In this document: piece after piece, positions 25,001-34,651 of the stretch
Numbering within the stretch: position 1 is the stretch's first letter
Layout: the number at the start of each line of letters is the position of its first letter
Translations under genes and position numbers: made by a program
Assembly: GCA_947623455.1 (NCBI GenBank)
Contig: OX392532.1
Coordinates: 124,001 to 188,000, forward strand
Length of the DNA stretch: 64,000 nucleotides
From: Mimachlamys varia
Lineage: Eukaryota > Mollusca > Bivalvia > Pectinida > Pectinidae
Direction of reading: 5' to 3'
Notes under the pieces: model-generated
Seen by the model: only the letters and a program-made list of their open reading frames with translations
What the model was told of the DNA's origin: nothing
The model's database searches: none

Positions 25001-28000
25001 TGGATCATCAAAAGGAGCAGCGAAAGAATACTCGTGCAAGTTTTGTGGTCGCAATCATGAATTCAAGAGGGAGAAATGCCCCGCATACGGTCAGAATTGC
25101 CGGAAATGTAATGGAGCAAATCATTTTGAAGTAAAATGTGAGGATCTCCGAAAGTCCAAGCCGAAAGGTCGAGGTAAAGTACATATGGTACAAGAAGATG
25201 AGCCTGATAAAGATTATTTTGAAATCAGATCTATAACCCTTGATGTTGGAAATGACATTCACACTGTTCACAGAGTACAAGGACACACAAAGGAAATGCA
25301 CGCAACCTTGGAGATTGAAGGTAAAAGGGTCAATTTCCAGCTTGACAGTGGAGCGTCGTGCAATATTGTTCACAAGTCTATTATACCGAACAAAGTCAAG
25401 GTTAATCCAACCACAAGCATCCTCAAGATGTTTAATAAAACAACTGTGACTCCACTAGGACAGTGTAAACTAGAAGTTAACAATCCCAAGAATGGTCAGA
25501 AGTACACGGAGGACTTTATAGTTCTAGATGAAAAATGTACACCGTTGCTTGGCAGTGCTTCAATGCAAAACCTAGAGTTGGTCAAAATTCAGTACGAGAA
25601 CATTTTGACTACGGGAGAGGAGAAACCACTTACTGTAGAACAGATTACGTCTGATTATGCTGATGTATTTTCAGGAAATGGTTTGCTGGAAGGCAAGTAC
25701 CATCTAGTTACAGATCCCGAGGTAACGCCTGTTGTCCATCCACCGAGGAAAGTACCGCTAGCTTTACGACAGAGACTTAAGCAAGAGTTAGACAGACTTG
25801 AGTCTATGGACATAATCACACCAGTCAGTGAGCCGACTCCATGGGTATCCAGTTTGGTCATGGTTGTCAAACCGGACAAGCTTAGGATTTGTATTGATCC
25901 AAAGGACCTCAATAAAGCTTTGAAACGAAGTCACTATCCGCTTCCAACAGTAGAGGACGTTCTACCACATCTTCACCGCGCTAAGATATTCAGCGTACTT
26001 GACGCTAGAAATGGATTTTGGCACGTCGAGTTGGACGAGCAAAGTTCTTTCCTAACCACATTCAACACTCCACATGGCCGATACCGTTGGTTAAGGATGC
26101 CATTCGGAATATCGACAGCACCGGAAGAATATCAGCGTAGACAGGACCAGGCAGTGGAAGGCCTGCCTGGGGTCCACAGCATTGTGGATGATATATTGGT
26201 GTGTGGAGAGGGAGATACAGAGGATCAGGCAATATTGGATCATGACAGGAAAATGGTTGCATTGTTGAACCGCTGCAGAGAGCGGGGATTGAAACTCAAC
26301 AAAGAAAAACTTCGATTACGACAGAAGGAAGTTCGATTCGTGGGACATTTGATTACAGCGACAGGTCTGAAACCTGACCCGGACAAGGTCAAGGCTGTAG
26401 CTGATATGCCAAACCCCACAGACGTAGCTGGAGTCCGACGATTCATTGGCTTCGTAAACTACCTGAGCAAATTCCTGCCCTGTCTCAGTGACAAGTGCGA
26501 GCCACTTAGGAAGTTAACTCTGCAAGATGCAGATTGGTGTTGGTTGGACAGTCACAGTCGCGCGATAGAGGATGTGAAAATGCTAGTCACGTCCAAACCA
26601 GTTCTGAAGTATTACGACCCTGGAGAAGAACTTACCTTACAATGTGACGCATCTGAGAAAGGATTAGGCGCAGCCATACTGCAAAATGGCCAGCCAGTCG
26701 CGTACGCGAGCCGTGCTCTAACCGATGTAGAAAGAAGATATGCCCAAATCGAAAAGGAGCTTCTGGCAGTGGTTTTTGGATTGGAAAAGTTCCATCAATA
26801 TACATATGGGAGGTCGGTAACTGTGCAGAGTGATCACAAGCCGCTGGAAATGATAATGCGGAAATCTCTTCACAGCGCGCCCAAACGCTTACAACGAATG
26901 CTTCTTCGACTACAGACCTACATGTTCGAAATCGTGTATCATCCCGGTAAATTGATGTATTTAGCGGACACTCTCAGTCGTGCGTTTCTTCAGACCGAGG
27001 ACAAGACAGCGTTTCTGGAGGATGTTGAGTGCATAAACATGGCGCAATTTCTGCCAATTGCTGAGCCTAAACTACAAGAAATCCAACAGGAGACCAGCCG
27101 TGATGAAAGTCTACAGACTCTCAAACAGGTAATACTACATGGTTGGCCAGACAAGAGGTCGACAACGCCAGAGTTGGCACAACCATACTTTCATGTGAGG
27201 GATGAACTCTCTGCACAGAATGGAATCATATTTCGCGGAGAACGTGCGGTAATCCCCAGGAGCTTGAGGGAGGATATAAAGTCCAAAATTCACTCATCAC
27301 ACATTGGAGTTGAGGGATGTTTACGCCGTGCACGTGAAACTGTTTATTGGCCGCGTATGAATGCTGAGGTTCGAGATTATGTAGAACGATGTGACACATG
27401 CCGAGCCTATGACGACAAACAGCCAAAAGAGACCCTGATATCTCACGACATTCCGGATCGCCCCTGGGCTAAACTCGGGAGTGATTTATGTCTCTTCGAC
27501 AACAAGCAGTATTTGATTACTGTAGATTATTATTCCAACTACTTTGAGATTGACTATCTGGAAGACACCAGAGCAAGGACTGTTGTCAGAGCTCTGCGTG
27601 CACAGTTTGCCAGACATGGTATTCCAGATGTCTTGGTCAGTGACAATGGGCCGCAGTTTAGTTCTGAAGAGTTTCGCACATTTGCAAAGGAATGGGAATT
27701 TGAACATGAGACATCATCCCCAGGTTACCCTCAAAGCAATGGGAAATCCGAGCAAGCCGTGAAAACTGCAAAGCGTATAATGAAACGTGCAAAGTCATCT
27801 GGGTCAGACCCGTATTTAGCACTGTTAGATTATAGAAATACGCCATCTCAGTCAATGGACACTAGTCCTGTTCAGCGTCTGATGAACAGACGGACAAAAA
27901 CACTTCTTCCTATGAAGGGAAGTTTGTTGAAACCCCAAGTTCCAACACCAGGAAGTGTTTCAAGACAGCTGAAGGGTGTAAAAGAACGTCAGTCCTTTTA

Positions 28001-31000
28001 CTATGACAAAGGAGCGCGAGACTTGGAACCACTGAATCCAGGGGACACTGTTCGCATCGCACCATTTCCAGGTGATCGACAAAACACATGGAAAACAGGA
28101 GTCGTAAATGCACAAGTCAATACCAGGTCGTATGACGTTACAACAGAGGAATCCGGAAGGACGTATCGTAGAAACCGACGTCATCTTCGTCGATCAAAGG
28201 AATCGTTTACTCCAAACATGCTAGGAAACGAGTTTGAGTCGGAACAGGAAGTCAGAAATGAGGAACCGGAAGTACCACATGTGGCACCACCAATGTCACC
28301 ACCTTGGGTAGAACCACCTCCTGATACACCACCGATGAGGATGATGACAAGATCCCAAGCCGGCAAACAGATTAAAGTGCCTTCGCGATTCGAGGACTAG
28401 AGTAATTATGAAAATATAATTACTAATAAGCTTTATGCGTGCTTCACTTTATTAACAATGAATGTGCGCGTAATAATTTTATATTTGTGACAAAGAGTTA
28501 CTTTTCTGCGTTAGTTTAAAGTTTTCTTTCATTCGCTGAAGCGAAAGCGAAATACCTCGCGAGTTAAACGGAAAACATTTTGAAATGAACTGTTGTGTTA
28601 ATTTGAATTTCAGTTAGTTCATAATTGATCATTCTAGGAAATGGCTAGTATACATATATAGCTCTAGGTGAAACAGAATGTGACTTTCAATTTAGAACAA
28701 TTGATAATGCAAAGACAGTATTACATGCCAATTTTTATTACATAATACTCAAATAATTCATGGAATTTAATGCAAAAGTCATATGCAGATAAATGCCAAC
28801 AGTATATAATGACATTTCAATTCATGAACTGTGCTACATGTATTATACATACAAAGTGAAAGTAGTGAAAACTGAAAGTAATTGATTTTCTAATGTATAC
28901 CTGCTGTCAGATTTACATTTATTAGTATTTCACAATGCATCTATTCTAATTCTTGTCCATATAAGTTCAATCTTCAAAGGAGGAAAGATGTAACAATCTT
29001 GTCAGTGTTAAGTCTAGTCAGGTAAATTTATATTGCGTTCCGCATCTTCCTCATATTGCATTGAGTCTGTAAAATGTATTAACCGGGTTGTTGATTAAAA
29101 TGGTAGCCATATGCACAGAAGTGAGTTCGCTGTTCGTCATCTTTCCCAGTCGCTTGTGCGACATATATTCCAGTTAAGGAATGAAACACCCCCCAAAAAA
29201 AAAACGGTTCAGGACTAATGTACCACGGTACATATCAGTAAAACCGCCCAGCCCTATTCCTAATGGATAATCCCTCTCTAATTTCGATATTATTTTCTCA
29301 TATTTCAGTTAAGAATTCACCCGCTTGCAATGGATTGATTTGGCTATCGCATATTTGTCTTGGTTCCATTTATTCAATCAGTTCCAAAACTGAGTGATTT
29401 ATTTCATTTTCTCTGTGTTGTTGTTAATTGTTACTGCTGTTTTATAAGTATGGTTATTATGAATAAACAGAAGTAACATTATCATAAGTAATCTTCCATT
29501 TAAGCAACAGTTATTTTGTACAAAAAAAACCCAAAATGTTATAATACCGCTTTTCTTATTTTATTAAAATGTTTAAAAGTTATAATACCTCTTTTCTTAT
29601 TTTAATTCTCCTTGAGAGTTAGGCAACATTTGTTTTCCAATCAAAGTTTGAGTTTGCATATCCCCAATCTGAAGTGATAAAACCATATTGTATCTGAATT
29701 CTACTCCATACCGTACTACAGCCTAGGTACAGTACTACACTACATTACTTTCATAATGAAACATGCATACCGGTAATGTATCTCTCTCTAGTGATGGAAT
29801 GAAAGTCAAATCTGGTTCCAAATGCTTGCAAATTTTCACATACACAATATAGGAGTATGAGAGGTGTTGACCCGACTGCTTTAGTGATTCTTTGACGGCA
29901 CCTGTCAAAAGTTTCTTGTGTTAAACCTCTGACATTATTGGTGTACTGTAAGTGTTAGCCAGAGTTGAAGATGATAATCTTGTTGCCAAGACAGATGCCA
30001 GAGCTCTTACCATCTTATTATAAGCTACCTTAAGCTTGTTTTTGATATATACTTGTTCTGTTTAAATCACCCTTAATGAAAGTTTATAGTCGATAACTCT
30101 TGCACAGACACTCATTATTTTTTATTAAATGAAATACATATTTATCTCATTTCATATAATTCTAGAAATTTCGTGTATCAACGAGAAAGTTGAAGAGGTT
30201 GACTAATGATACGAAGAGTCCATCCCCTACAAAAGGTGTTCGTCATGGTAACCGGACGTCTGGAAGGACACCACCCCGTCCTGTTCATCATGACGTGAAG
30301 ATGTACTCCCCGTTTATGATTGACACACCAAGCACAAGTCGTACACCTACCAGGCTACGTACTTCTACATCTTCAAGATGGTGAGTCTGTTAAACATTCA
30401 ATGCAATACTCAATAAGACTATTTTAGAGATCAAGTTCTGCTGAATTTTTGTGTTAATAAATCAAATTACCACTAAGGCACTTACAGGATCTTTCAAGTG
30501 AAATGTTGGTGACCGTGGGTGTAAAAATCTTATTTATTTGTTAATTATAAGTTATTTGGACACAACAAGCTTAAATGTGCATATTGTGAATTTGTGACCA
30601 TACGACTTGCTGCACTGCCTGCTGATGACATTGTCAACTAGACAATTCACCTTGAGTATGAAGTAGTTGGTGTGCAGGGATGTTGTCAGATCCTTATGTG
30701 ACCGAGCAAGATAGAATAAGGATCTACAAGACTTTTGAAATTGTTTCTAGTTAGACTGCTGTGTTGATAACAAAGTTATTTCTGTTGGAATGAAATTTCC
30801 AAATTACTTCATGTTCTCCTTGTTCAAAAACTGATTTGCTTACACATTTAAAACAAAACTGTCAATAGTCCCTTGATTGAGTTTGATTGAATTGATGGAA
30901 AATGTTATATTGTTAAATACATTTTGTATGTTCTAATTTGACATTTCTGCTGCAAAATAGTATAACTTTAAGAAGAGCTGTAAGATGTGTATGCATGATC

Positions 31001-31956
31001 ACTTGCATAATGTAATTTAGATATTTAACCTTTAAAAACAACATTTCTTTCTAAAAACAATGTAAGCTGCAATGTCAGAAATCTAATTTGGTTTTGTAAT
31101 GAAATTAATTTTTGTCTTTAAATGCTTCTTGAATAACAAACATTATAATTTGACAAATAAACTGTACGTATGGTACATTGTATTTATATAGATCTGATAA
31201 GTGTTATAGAGTTGATTTGATTTTTCACTAGGACTGACAATATGGAGACCCCAACCCGCCTGAGGAAGGAAGTAGAGGCTCTCACCTCCAACATGCAAGC
31301 CCTAGCCACCCTTACTCCCGGAGGGCTGCAGCAGAGACCCAAAACTAGGTGGGTTTCACAATCAGGTTCAAAGCCAAATTAAAATAAGGGGAAAAGTCCT
31401 ATCATAAATTGAAAACTTAGAATAGCCATGTACGATTATAAAAGTTTAAACTGACTAAAAGTGTAAGATTTTATTGATTTTGGATCCACGCCTTGTTATT
31501 ATCAATAACTGAAGGGAGAGTCTAGGTAAACTAGAGGTCTGATGCAGGCAGTGTGAAATTTGAATACATATGATGCACATAGGAGACAAACTTCAGTAAA
31601 TCACTGCTACAGTTAATTCTGTTAGAGTTCATGATCACTCTTAATACTAAATAGTCCTATAGCTATTCTGCACCGCAATTCTTTCTCATTCAGTCCAGTT
31701 TTTACACCATTTATAAAGAAATTCATACGTTTCTACTGAAATACTGGTAATTACAGATCATCTAGTTCAGAGTTTAACCCTGAAATGTCTGTTAATAATA
31801 CAGATGTAACTATATCAGAATATATTCTGTTTTAGAAGATCAACAGTTTCTCCACTTACAAATGGCAGCTTGAAGACACGGCCATTAGGTGAACGGAGTA
31901 GTGAGAGGATACAGACTAGGCAGCAGCGAATAAGGACGTCGGCGCTAGTGTACTGA
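22029..31956 (+). CDS. Four-exon gene, basic S/T-P-rich protein (233 aa), unrecognised
   Basis: Coding exons: 22029-22277, 30166-30380, 31232-31348 and 31836-31956. Donors are CAG|gtatt, ATG|gtgagt and TAG|gtgggt; acceptors end tctag, cactag and ttttag. Phases are 0, 2, 2, and the frame holds across all joins, ending in TGA. The protein starts MSTNLRKSFRLSWLPGKK. It is rich in Lys/Arg and has minimal proline-directed sites (SPSPTKG, SGRTPPRP, IDTPSTSRTPTRLR). A short amphipathic stretch (LRKEVEALTSNMQAL) is encoded by exon 3. There is no signal peptide or membrane segment. Composition suggests a nuclear protein phosphorylated by CDK-like kinases. The layout vaguely recalls the mitotic regulator PIMREG, from memory only and not a call. 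Intron 1 (7.9 kb) holds a full-length gypsy element in the same orientation. The stop codon lies inside the first unit of a 36-bp minisatellite. Confidence 0.7.
22278..24001. other. Intron 1, left part
   Basis: AT-rich intronic sequence before the LTR element, ending in a poly-C tract (about 23988-24001) that served as insertion target. A 64-codon open frame at 22592-22786 has no splice context that would keep the gene's frame. Confidence 0.55.
24002..24201 (+). repeat. 5' LTR of the intact gypsy element
   Basis: 200 bp, TG...CA termini, identical to the 3' copy. It would supply the element's promoter. No TATA box is obvious. Confidence 0.95.
24202..24214 (+). other. Primer-binding site
   Basis: TGGTGTCAGAAGG immediately follows the 5' LTR. 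Its TGG start and sequence match the complement of a tRNA 3' end of tRNA-Leu type; the exact isoacceptor is inferred. Confidence 0.7.
24339..28400 (+). CDS. Gag-Pol polyprotein of the intact gypsy element (1353 aa)
   Basis: Single frame starting ATG at 24339. Order of domains: Gag capsid-like region (residues about 1-200); two zinc knuckles at about 233-267 (CKFC...H...C and CRKCNGANHFEVKC); aspartic protease with DSGA at 336-339; reverse transcriptase with LRICIDPKDLNKAL and the active-site VDD at 616-618; RNase H with CDASEKGLGAAI (D770) and SDHKPLE; integrase with HxxH (H985, H988) and CxxC (C1018, C1021), and the D1049, D1102, E1138 catalytic triad in D-x35-E spacing; then a basic C-terminal tail. 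All key residues are present with no stop or frameshift. Gag and Pol share one frame without a recoding site, as in several Mag-lineage elements; Steamer of soft-shell clam is a known bivalve relative of that lineage. Clade placement is by motif impression. Confidence 0.95.
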   Translation: MALNRIPPPSKINFHTRNVSEDWKKWKEEFTLYVDLALKDSEELEKIKMFKYLVSSEGREIYNNINWTDAEENRTLETVIASFNRYCEPKKNETVERFKFNRRNQQGDETMDKYITDVKTLAKTCNFGTVAHSLIRDRIVCGITDTHLRERLLRIPDLTLDKAEDMCRASELTKNSVNTLDHAHSSGASVTVNKVKSKYPKHTQERVHSKKYTGPNKSTNYGSSKGAAKEYSCKFCGRNHEFKREKCPAYGQNCRKCNGANHFEVKCEDLRKSKPKGRGKVHMVQEDEPDKDYFEIRSITLDVGNDIHTVHRVQGHTKEMHATLEIEGKRVNFQLDSGASCNIVHKSIIPNKVKVNPTTSILKMFNKTTVTPLGQCKLEVNNPKNGQKYTEDFIVLDEKCTPLLGSASMQNLELVKIQYENILTTGEEKPLTVEQITSDYADVFSGNGLLEGKYHLVTDPEVTPVVHPPRKVPLALRQRLKQELDRLESMDIITPVSEPTPWVSSLVMVVKPDKLRICIDPKDLNKALKRSHYPLPTVEDVLPHLHRAKIFSVLDARNGFWHVELDEQSSFLTTFNTPHGRYRWLRMPFGISTAPEEYQRRQDQAVEGLPGVHSIVDDILVCGEGDTEDQAILDHDRKMVALLNRCRERGLKLNKEKLRLRQKEVRFVGHLITATGLKPDPDKVKAVADMPNPTDVAGVRRFIGFVNYLSKFLPCLSDKCEPLRKLTLQDADWCWLDSHSRAIEDVKMLVTSKPVLKYYDPGEELTLQCDASEKGLGAAILQNGQPVAYASRALTDVERRYAQIEKELLAVVFGLEKFHQYTYGRSVTVQSDHKPLEMIMRKSLHSAPKRLQRMLLRLQTYMFEIVYHPGKLMYLADTLSRAFLQTEDKTAFLEDVECINMAQFLPIAEPKLQEIQQETSRDESLQTLKQVILHGWPDKRSTTPELAQPYFHVRDELSAQNGIIFRGERAVIPRSLREDIKSKIHSSHIGVEGCLRRARETVYWPRMNAEVRDYVERCDTCRAYDDKQPKETLISHDIPDRPWAKLGSDLCLFDNKQYLITVDYYSNYFEIDYLEDTRARTVVRALRAQFARHGIPDVLVSDNGPQFSSEEFRTFAKEWEFEHETSSPGYPQSNGKSEQAVKTAKRIMKRAKSSGSDPYLALLDYRNTPSQSMDTSPVQRLMNRRTKTLLPMKGSLLKPQVPTPGSVSRQLKGVKERQSFYYDKGARDLEPLNPGDTVRIAPFPGDRQNTWKTGVVNAQVNTRSYDVTTEESGRTYRRNRRHLRRSKESFTPNMLGNEFESEQEVRNEEPEVPHVAPPMSPPWVEPPPDTPPMRMMTRSQAGKQIKVPSRFED
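28976..28988 (+). other. Polypurine tract
   Basis: AAAGGAGGAAAGA ends exactly at the base before the 3' LTR. It is the plus-strand primer for reverse transcription. Confidence 0.85.
28989..29188 (+). repeat. 3' LTR of the intact gypsy element
   Basis: 200 bp identical to 24002-24201, followed by CCCCCC, the right copy of the target duplication. Confidence 0.95.
29189..30165. other. Intron 1, right part
   Basis: AT-rich intron. At about 29535-29605 a ~50-bp block (GTTATAATACC-GCTTTTCTTATTTTA) is duplicated. It ends in a usable acceptor at 30161-30165. Confidence 0.55.
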
Positions 31957-32113
31957 GTCTGAACAGAGGGAAATTGGCCGTAGTGTACCAAGGCCTGAAC
32001 AGAAGGAAATTGGCCGACAGTGTACCGAGGCCTGAACAGAAGGACATTGGCCGTAATGTAGCGAGGCCTGAACAGAAGGACGTTGGCCGTAGTGTACAGA
32101 GGCCTGAACAGAC
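31954..32113 (+). repeat. 36-bp minisatellite overlapping the stop codon and 3' UTR
   Basis: About four and a half copies of AGTGTACCGAGGCCTGAACA followed by GAAGGAAATTGGCCGT. The TGA of the preceding gene lies within the first, variant unit (GTGTACTGAGTCTGAACAG). In the gene's frame each later unit also carries TGA, so the repeat cannot extend the protein. A different frame over it is open but lacks support. Confidence 0.85.
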
Positions 32114-32940
32114 CTTTCTGATCTTGTTGTCGAATCTCCACATAAAAGTAATACCATTACATGAAGCTACTGGGCATTTCTTTGTCAGGTGAAGTGGTGC
32201 TAGCTAGAAACTTACAAAAGACAGACTTTCAGGCTGACAATGTGTTTTATTTTGTCTATATGTATGTATATTGTAGAACATTTAGAAGTATTTCATTTCC
32301 TGGTCTAGGGTAAAGCCATTGACCTCTCCCCTAGCTAATATTATTACAAATTGTGTATGTTGTGTTTTGAAAGCACTGAATTTGTTAAGTATTTAAAACA
32401 TGTTATATAAGGTATTATTTTGTGTGAACTGATGAGTAGAGCTGGTTATTTTTTTCCTTTAAATAAAACTTCTTCAGTTTAGGATTTATAGAATACATTT
32501 ATACACATTAATTGACAGACCAGTGCTACCAACACTGTACATTGGTATTAGGTAGACTGCTTGCTTGTTAGTGATTTTGTTTTAGTCCCAGCTGTGTTTT
32601 AATCTTTGACTTTGCCAGTGTGCCAGTCTTGATATTTGTTATGCATGGATATATTAATATTCTTTCATTAATGCAATATAATGATCATGTATGGATCATA
32701 CCATTGAATTATTTTTTCTTTAATTTTAGAATTAGTTGAATTTTTTTTTCATATTCTTCAAATATTTTCTGTTTGAGGTTTTATACTGGGTATAAATAAG
32801 GTTTCATCATATTTGCCTTTCAAGTTCGTTTCAATTTTTAGTATTTTTTTGTTTGTTTTAAAATGTTAAAATACATGTACCTGATAAAGTTTCATCATTA
32901 CATTTTTGACTGTTAAGCTAGTTAAGCTACAAAGCTATAC
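32114..32940 (+). other. Probable 3' UTR and downstream flank
   Basis: AATAAA occurs at 32462-32467, about 500 nt past the stop of the four-exon gene, and is the first good candidate polyadenylation signal. The remainder is AT-rich. Confidence 0.45.
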
Positions 32941-34651
32941 TGTTAAATAACCAATTCTACTGGTGAAATATAATGTGTTATAGTATATAGCCACACCATT
33001 AAATAACCAGTTCTCCTGGTGAAATATAGTGTGTTATAGTATATAGCCACACCATTAAATAACCAATTCTCCTGGTGAAATATAGTGTGTTATAGTTTAT
33101 AGCCACACCATTAAATAACCAGTTCTCCTGGTGAAATATAGTGTGTTATAGTTTATAGCCACACCATTAAATAACCAATTCTCCTGGTGAAATATAGTGT
33201 GTTATAGTATATAGCCACACCATTAAATAACCAGTTCTCCTGGTGAAATATAGTGTGTTATAGTATATAGCCACACTATCAAACAACCAGCTCTCCTGGT
33301 GAAATATAGTGTGTTATAGTTTATAGCCACACCATAAATAACCAATTCTACTGGTGAAATATAGTGTGTTATAGTATATAGCCACACCATTAAATAACCA
33401 GTTCTCCTGGTGAAATATAGTGTGTTATAGTTTATAGCCACACCATTAAATAACCAATTCTCCTGGTGAAATATAGTGTGTTATAGTATATAGCCACACC
33501 ATAAATAACCAGCTCTCCTGGTGAAATATAGTGTGTTATAGTATATAGCCACACCATTAAATAACCAGTTCTCCTGGTGAAATATAGTGTGTTATAGTAT
33601 ATAGCCACACCATAAATAACCAGCTCTCCTGGTGAAATATAGTGTGTTATAGTATATAGCCACACCATTAAATAACCAGTTCTCCTGGTGAAATATAGTG
33701 TGTTATAGTATATAGCCACACTATCAAACAACCAGCTCTCCTGGTGAAATATAGTGTGTTATAGTTTATAGCCACACCATAAATAACCAATTCTACTGGT
33801 GAAATATAGTGTGTTATAGTATATAGCCACACCATTAAATAACCAGTTCTCCAGGTGAAATATAGTGTGTTATAGTTTATAGCCACACCATTAAATAACC
33901 AATTCTCCTGGTGAAATATAGTGTGTTATAGTATATAGCCACACCATAAATAACCAGCTCTCCTGGTGAAATATAGTGTGTTATAGTATATAGCCACACC
34001 ATTAAATAACCAGTTCTCCTGGTGAAATATAGTGTGTTATAGTATATAGCCACACCATTAAACAACCAGCTCTCCTGGTGAAATATAGTGTGTTATAGTT
34101 TATAGCCACACCATAAATAACCAATTCTACTGGTGAAATATAGTGTGTTATAGTATATAGCCACACCATAAATAACCAGCTCTCCTGGTGAAATATAGTG
34201 TGTTATAGTTTATAGCCACACCATAAATAACCAGCTCTCCTGGTGAAATATAGTGTGTTATAGTATATAGCCACACCATTAAATAACCAGTTCTCCTGGT
34301 GAATTATAGTGTGTTATAGTTTATAGCCACACCATAAATAACCAGCTCTCCTGGTGAAATATAGTGTGTTATAGTATATAGCCACACCATTAAATAACCA
34401 GTTCTCCTGGTGAAATATATTGTGTTATAGTATATAGCCACACCATAAATAACCAGCTCTCCTGGTGAAATATAGTGTGTTATAGTTTATAGCCACACCA
34501 TTAAATAACCAGTTCTCCTGGTGAAATATAGTGTGTTATAGTTTATAGCCACACCATAAATAACCAATTCTACTGGTGAAATATAGTGTGTTATAGTATA
34601 TAGCCACACCATAAATAACCAATTCTACTGGTGAAATATAGTGTGTTATAC
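32941..34651. repeat. 56-bp tandem array, about 31 copies
   Basis: The unit runs AATAACCAGTTCTCCTGGTG, AAATATAGTGTGTTATAGTA, TATAGCCACACCATTA (56 bp: 32951, 33007, 33063), with 54-bp variants reading CCATAAATAACC. A higher-order block of about 445 bp (eight units) is repeated at 33223-33667 and 33668-34112. CCAGTTCTCCTGG and similar short palindromes recur in each unit. Confidence 0.95.

Larger units (their letters stand above)
24002..29188 (+). mobile_element. Complete Ty3/gypsy LTR retrotransposon (Mag-like)
   Basis: The 5187-bp element has 200-bp LTRs that are identical by eye (24002-24201 and 28989-29188), starting TGTAACAATC and ending GAATGAAACA. Both flanks are poly-C, consistent with a 5-bp CCCCC duplication. 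A primer-binding site follows the 5' LTR and a polypurine tract precedes the 3' LTR. One uninterrupted ORF covers gag-pol and there is no env-like frame after it. Identical LTRs and an intact ORF imply a very recent insertion, and it may still be active. It lies in intron 1 of the gene at 22029-31956, in sense orientation. Confidence 0.95.

Noticed and set aside
31974..32192. 72-codon frame with a 12-residue repeat downstream of the four-exon gene
   Set aside because: It is produced by the 36-bp minisatellite in a frame different from the gene, and no acceptor site was found that would join it.
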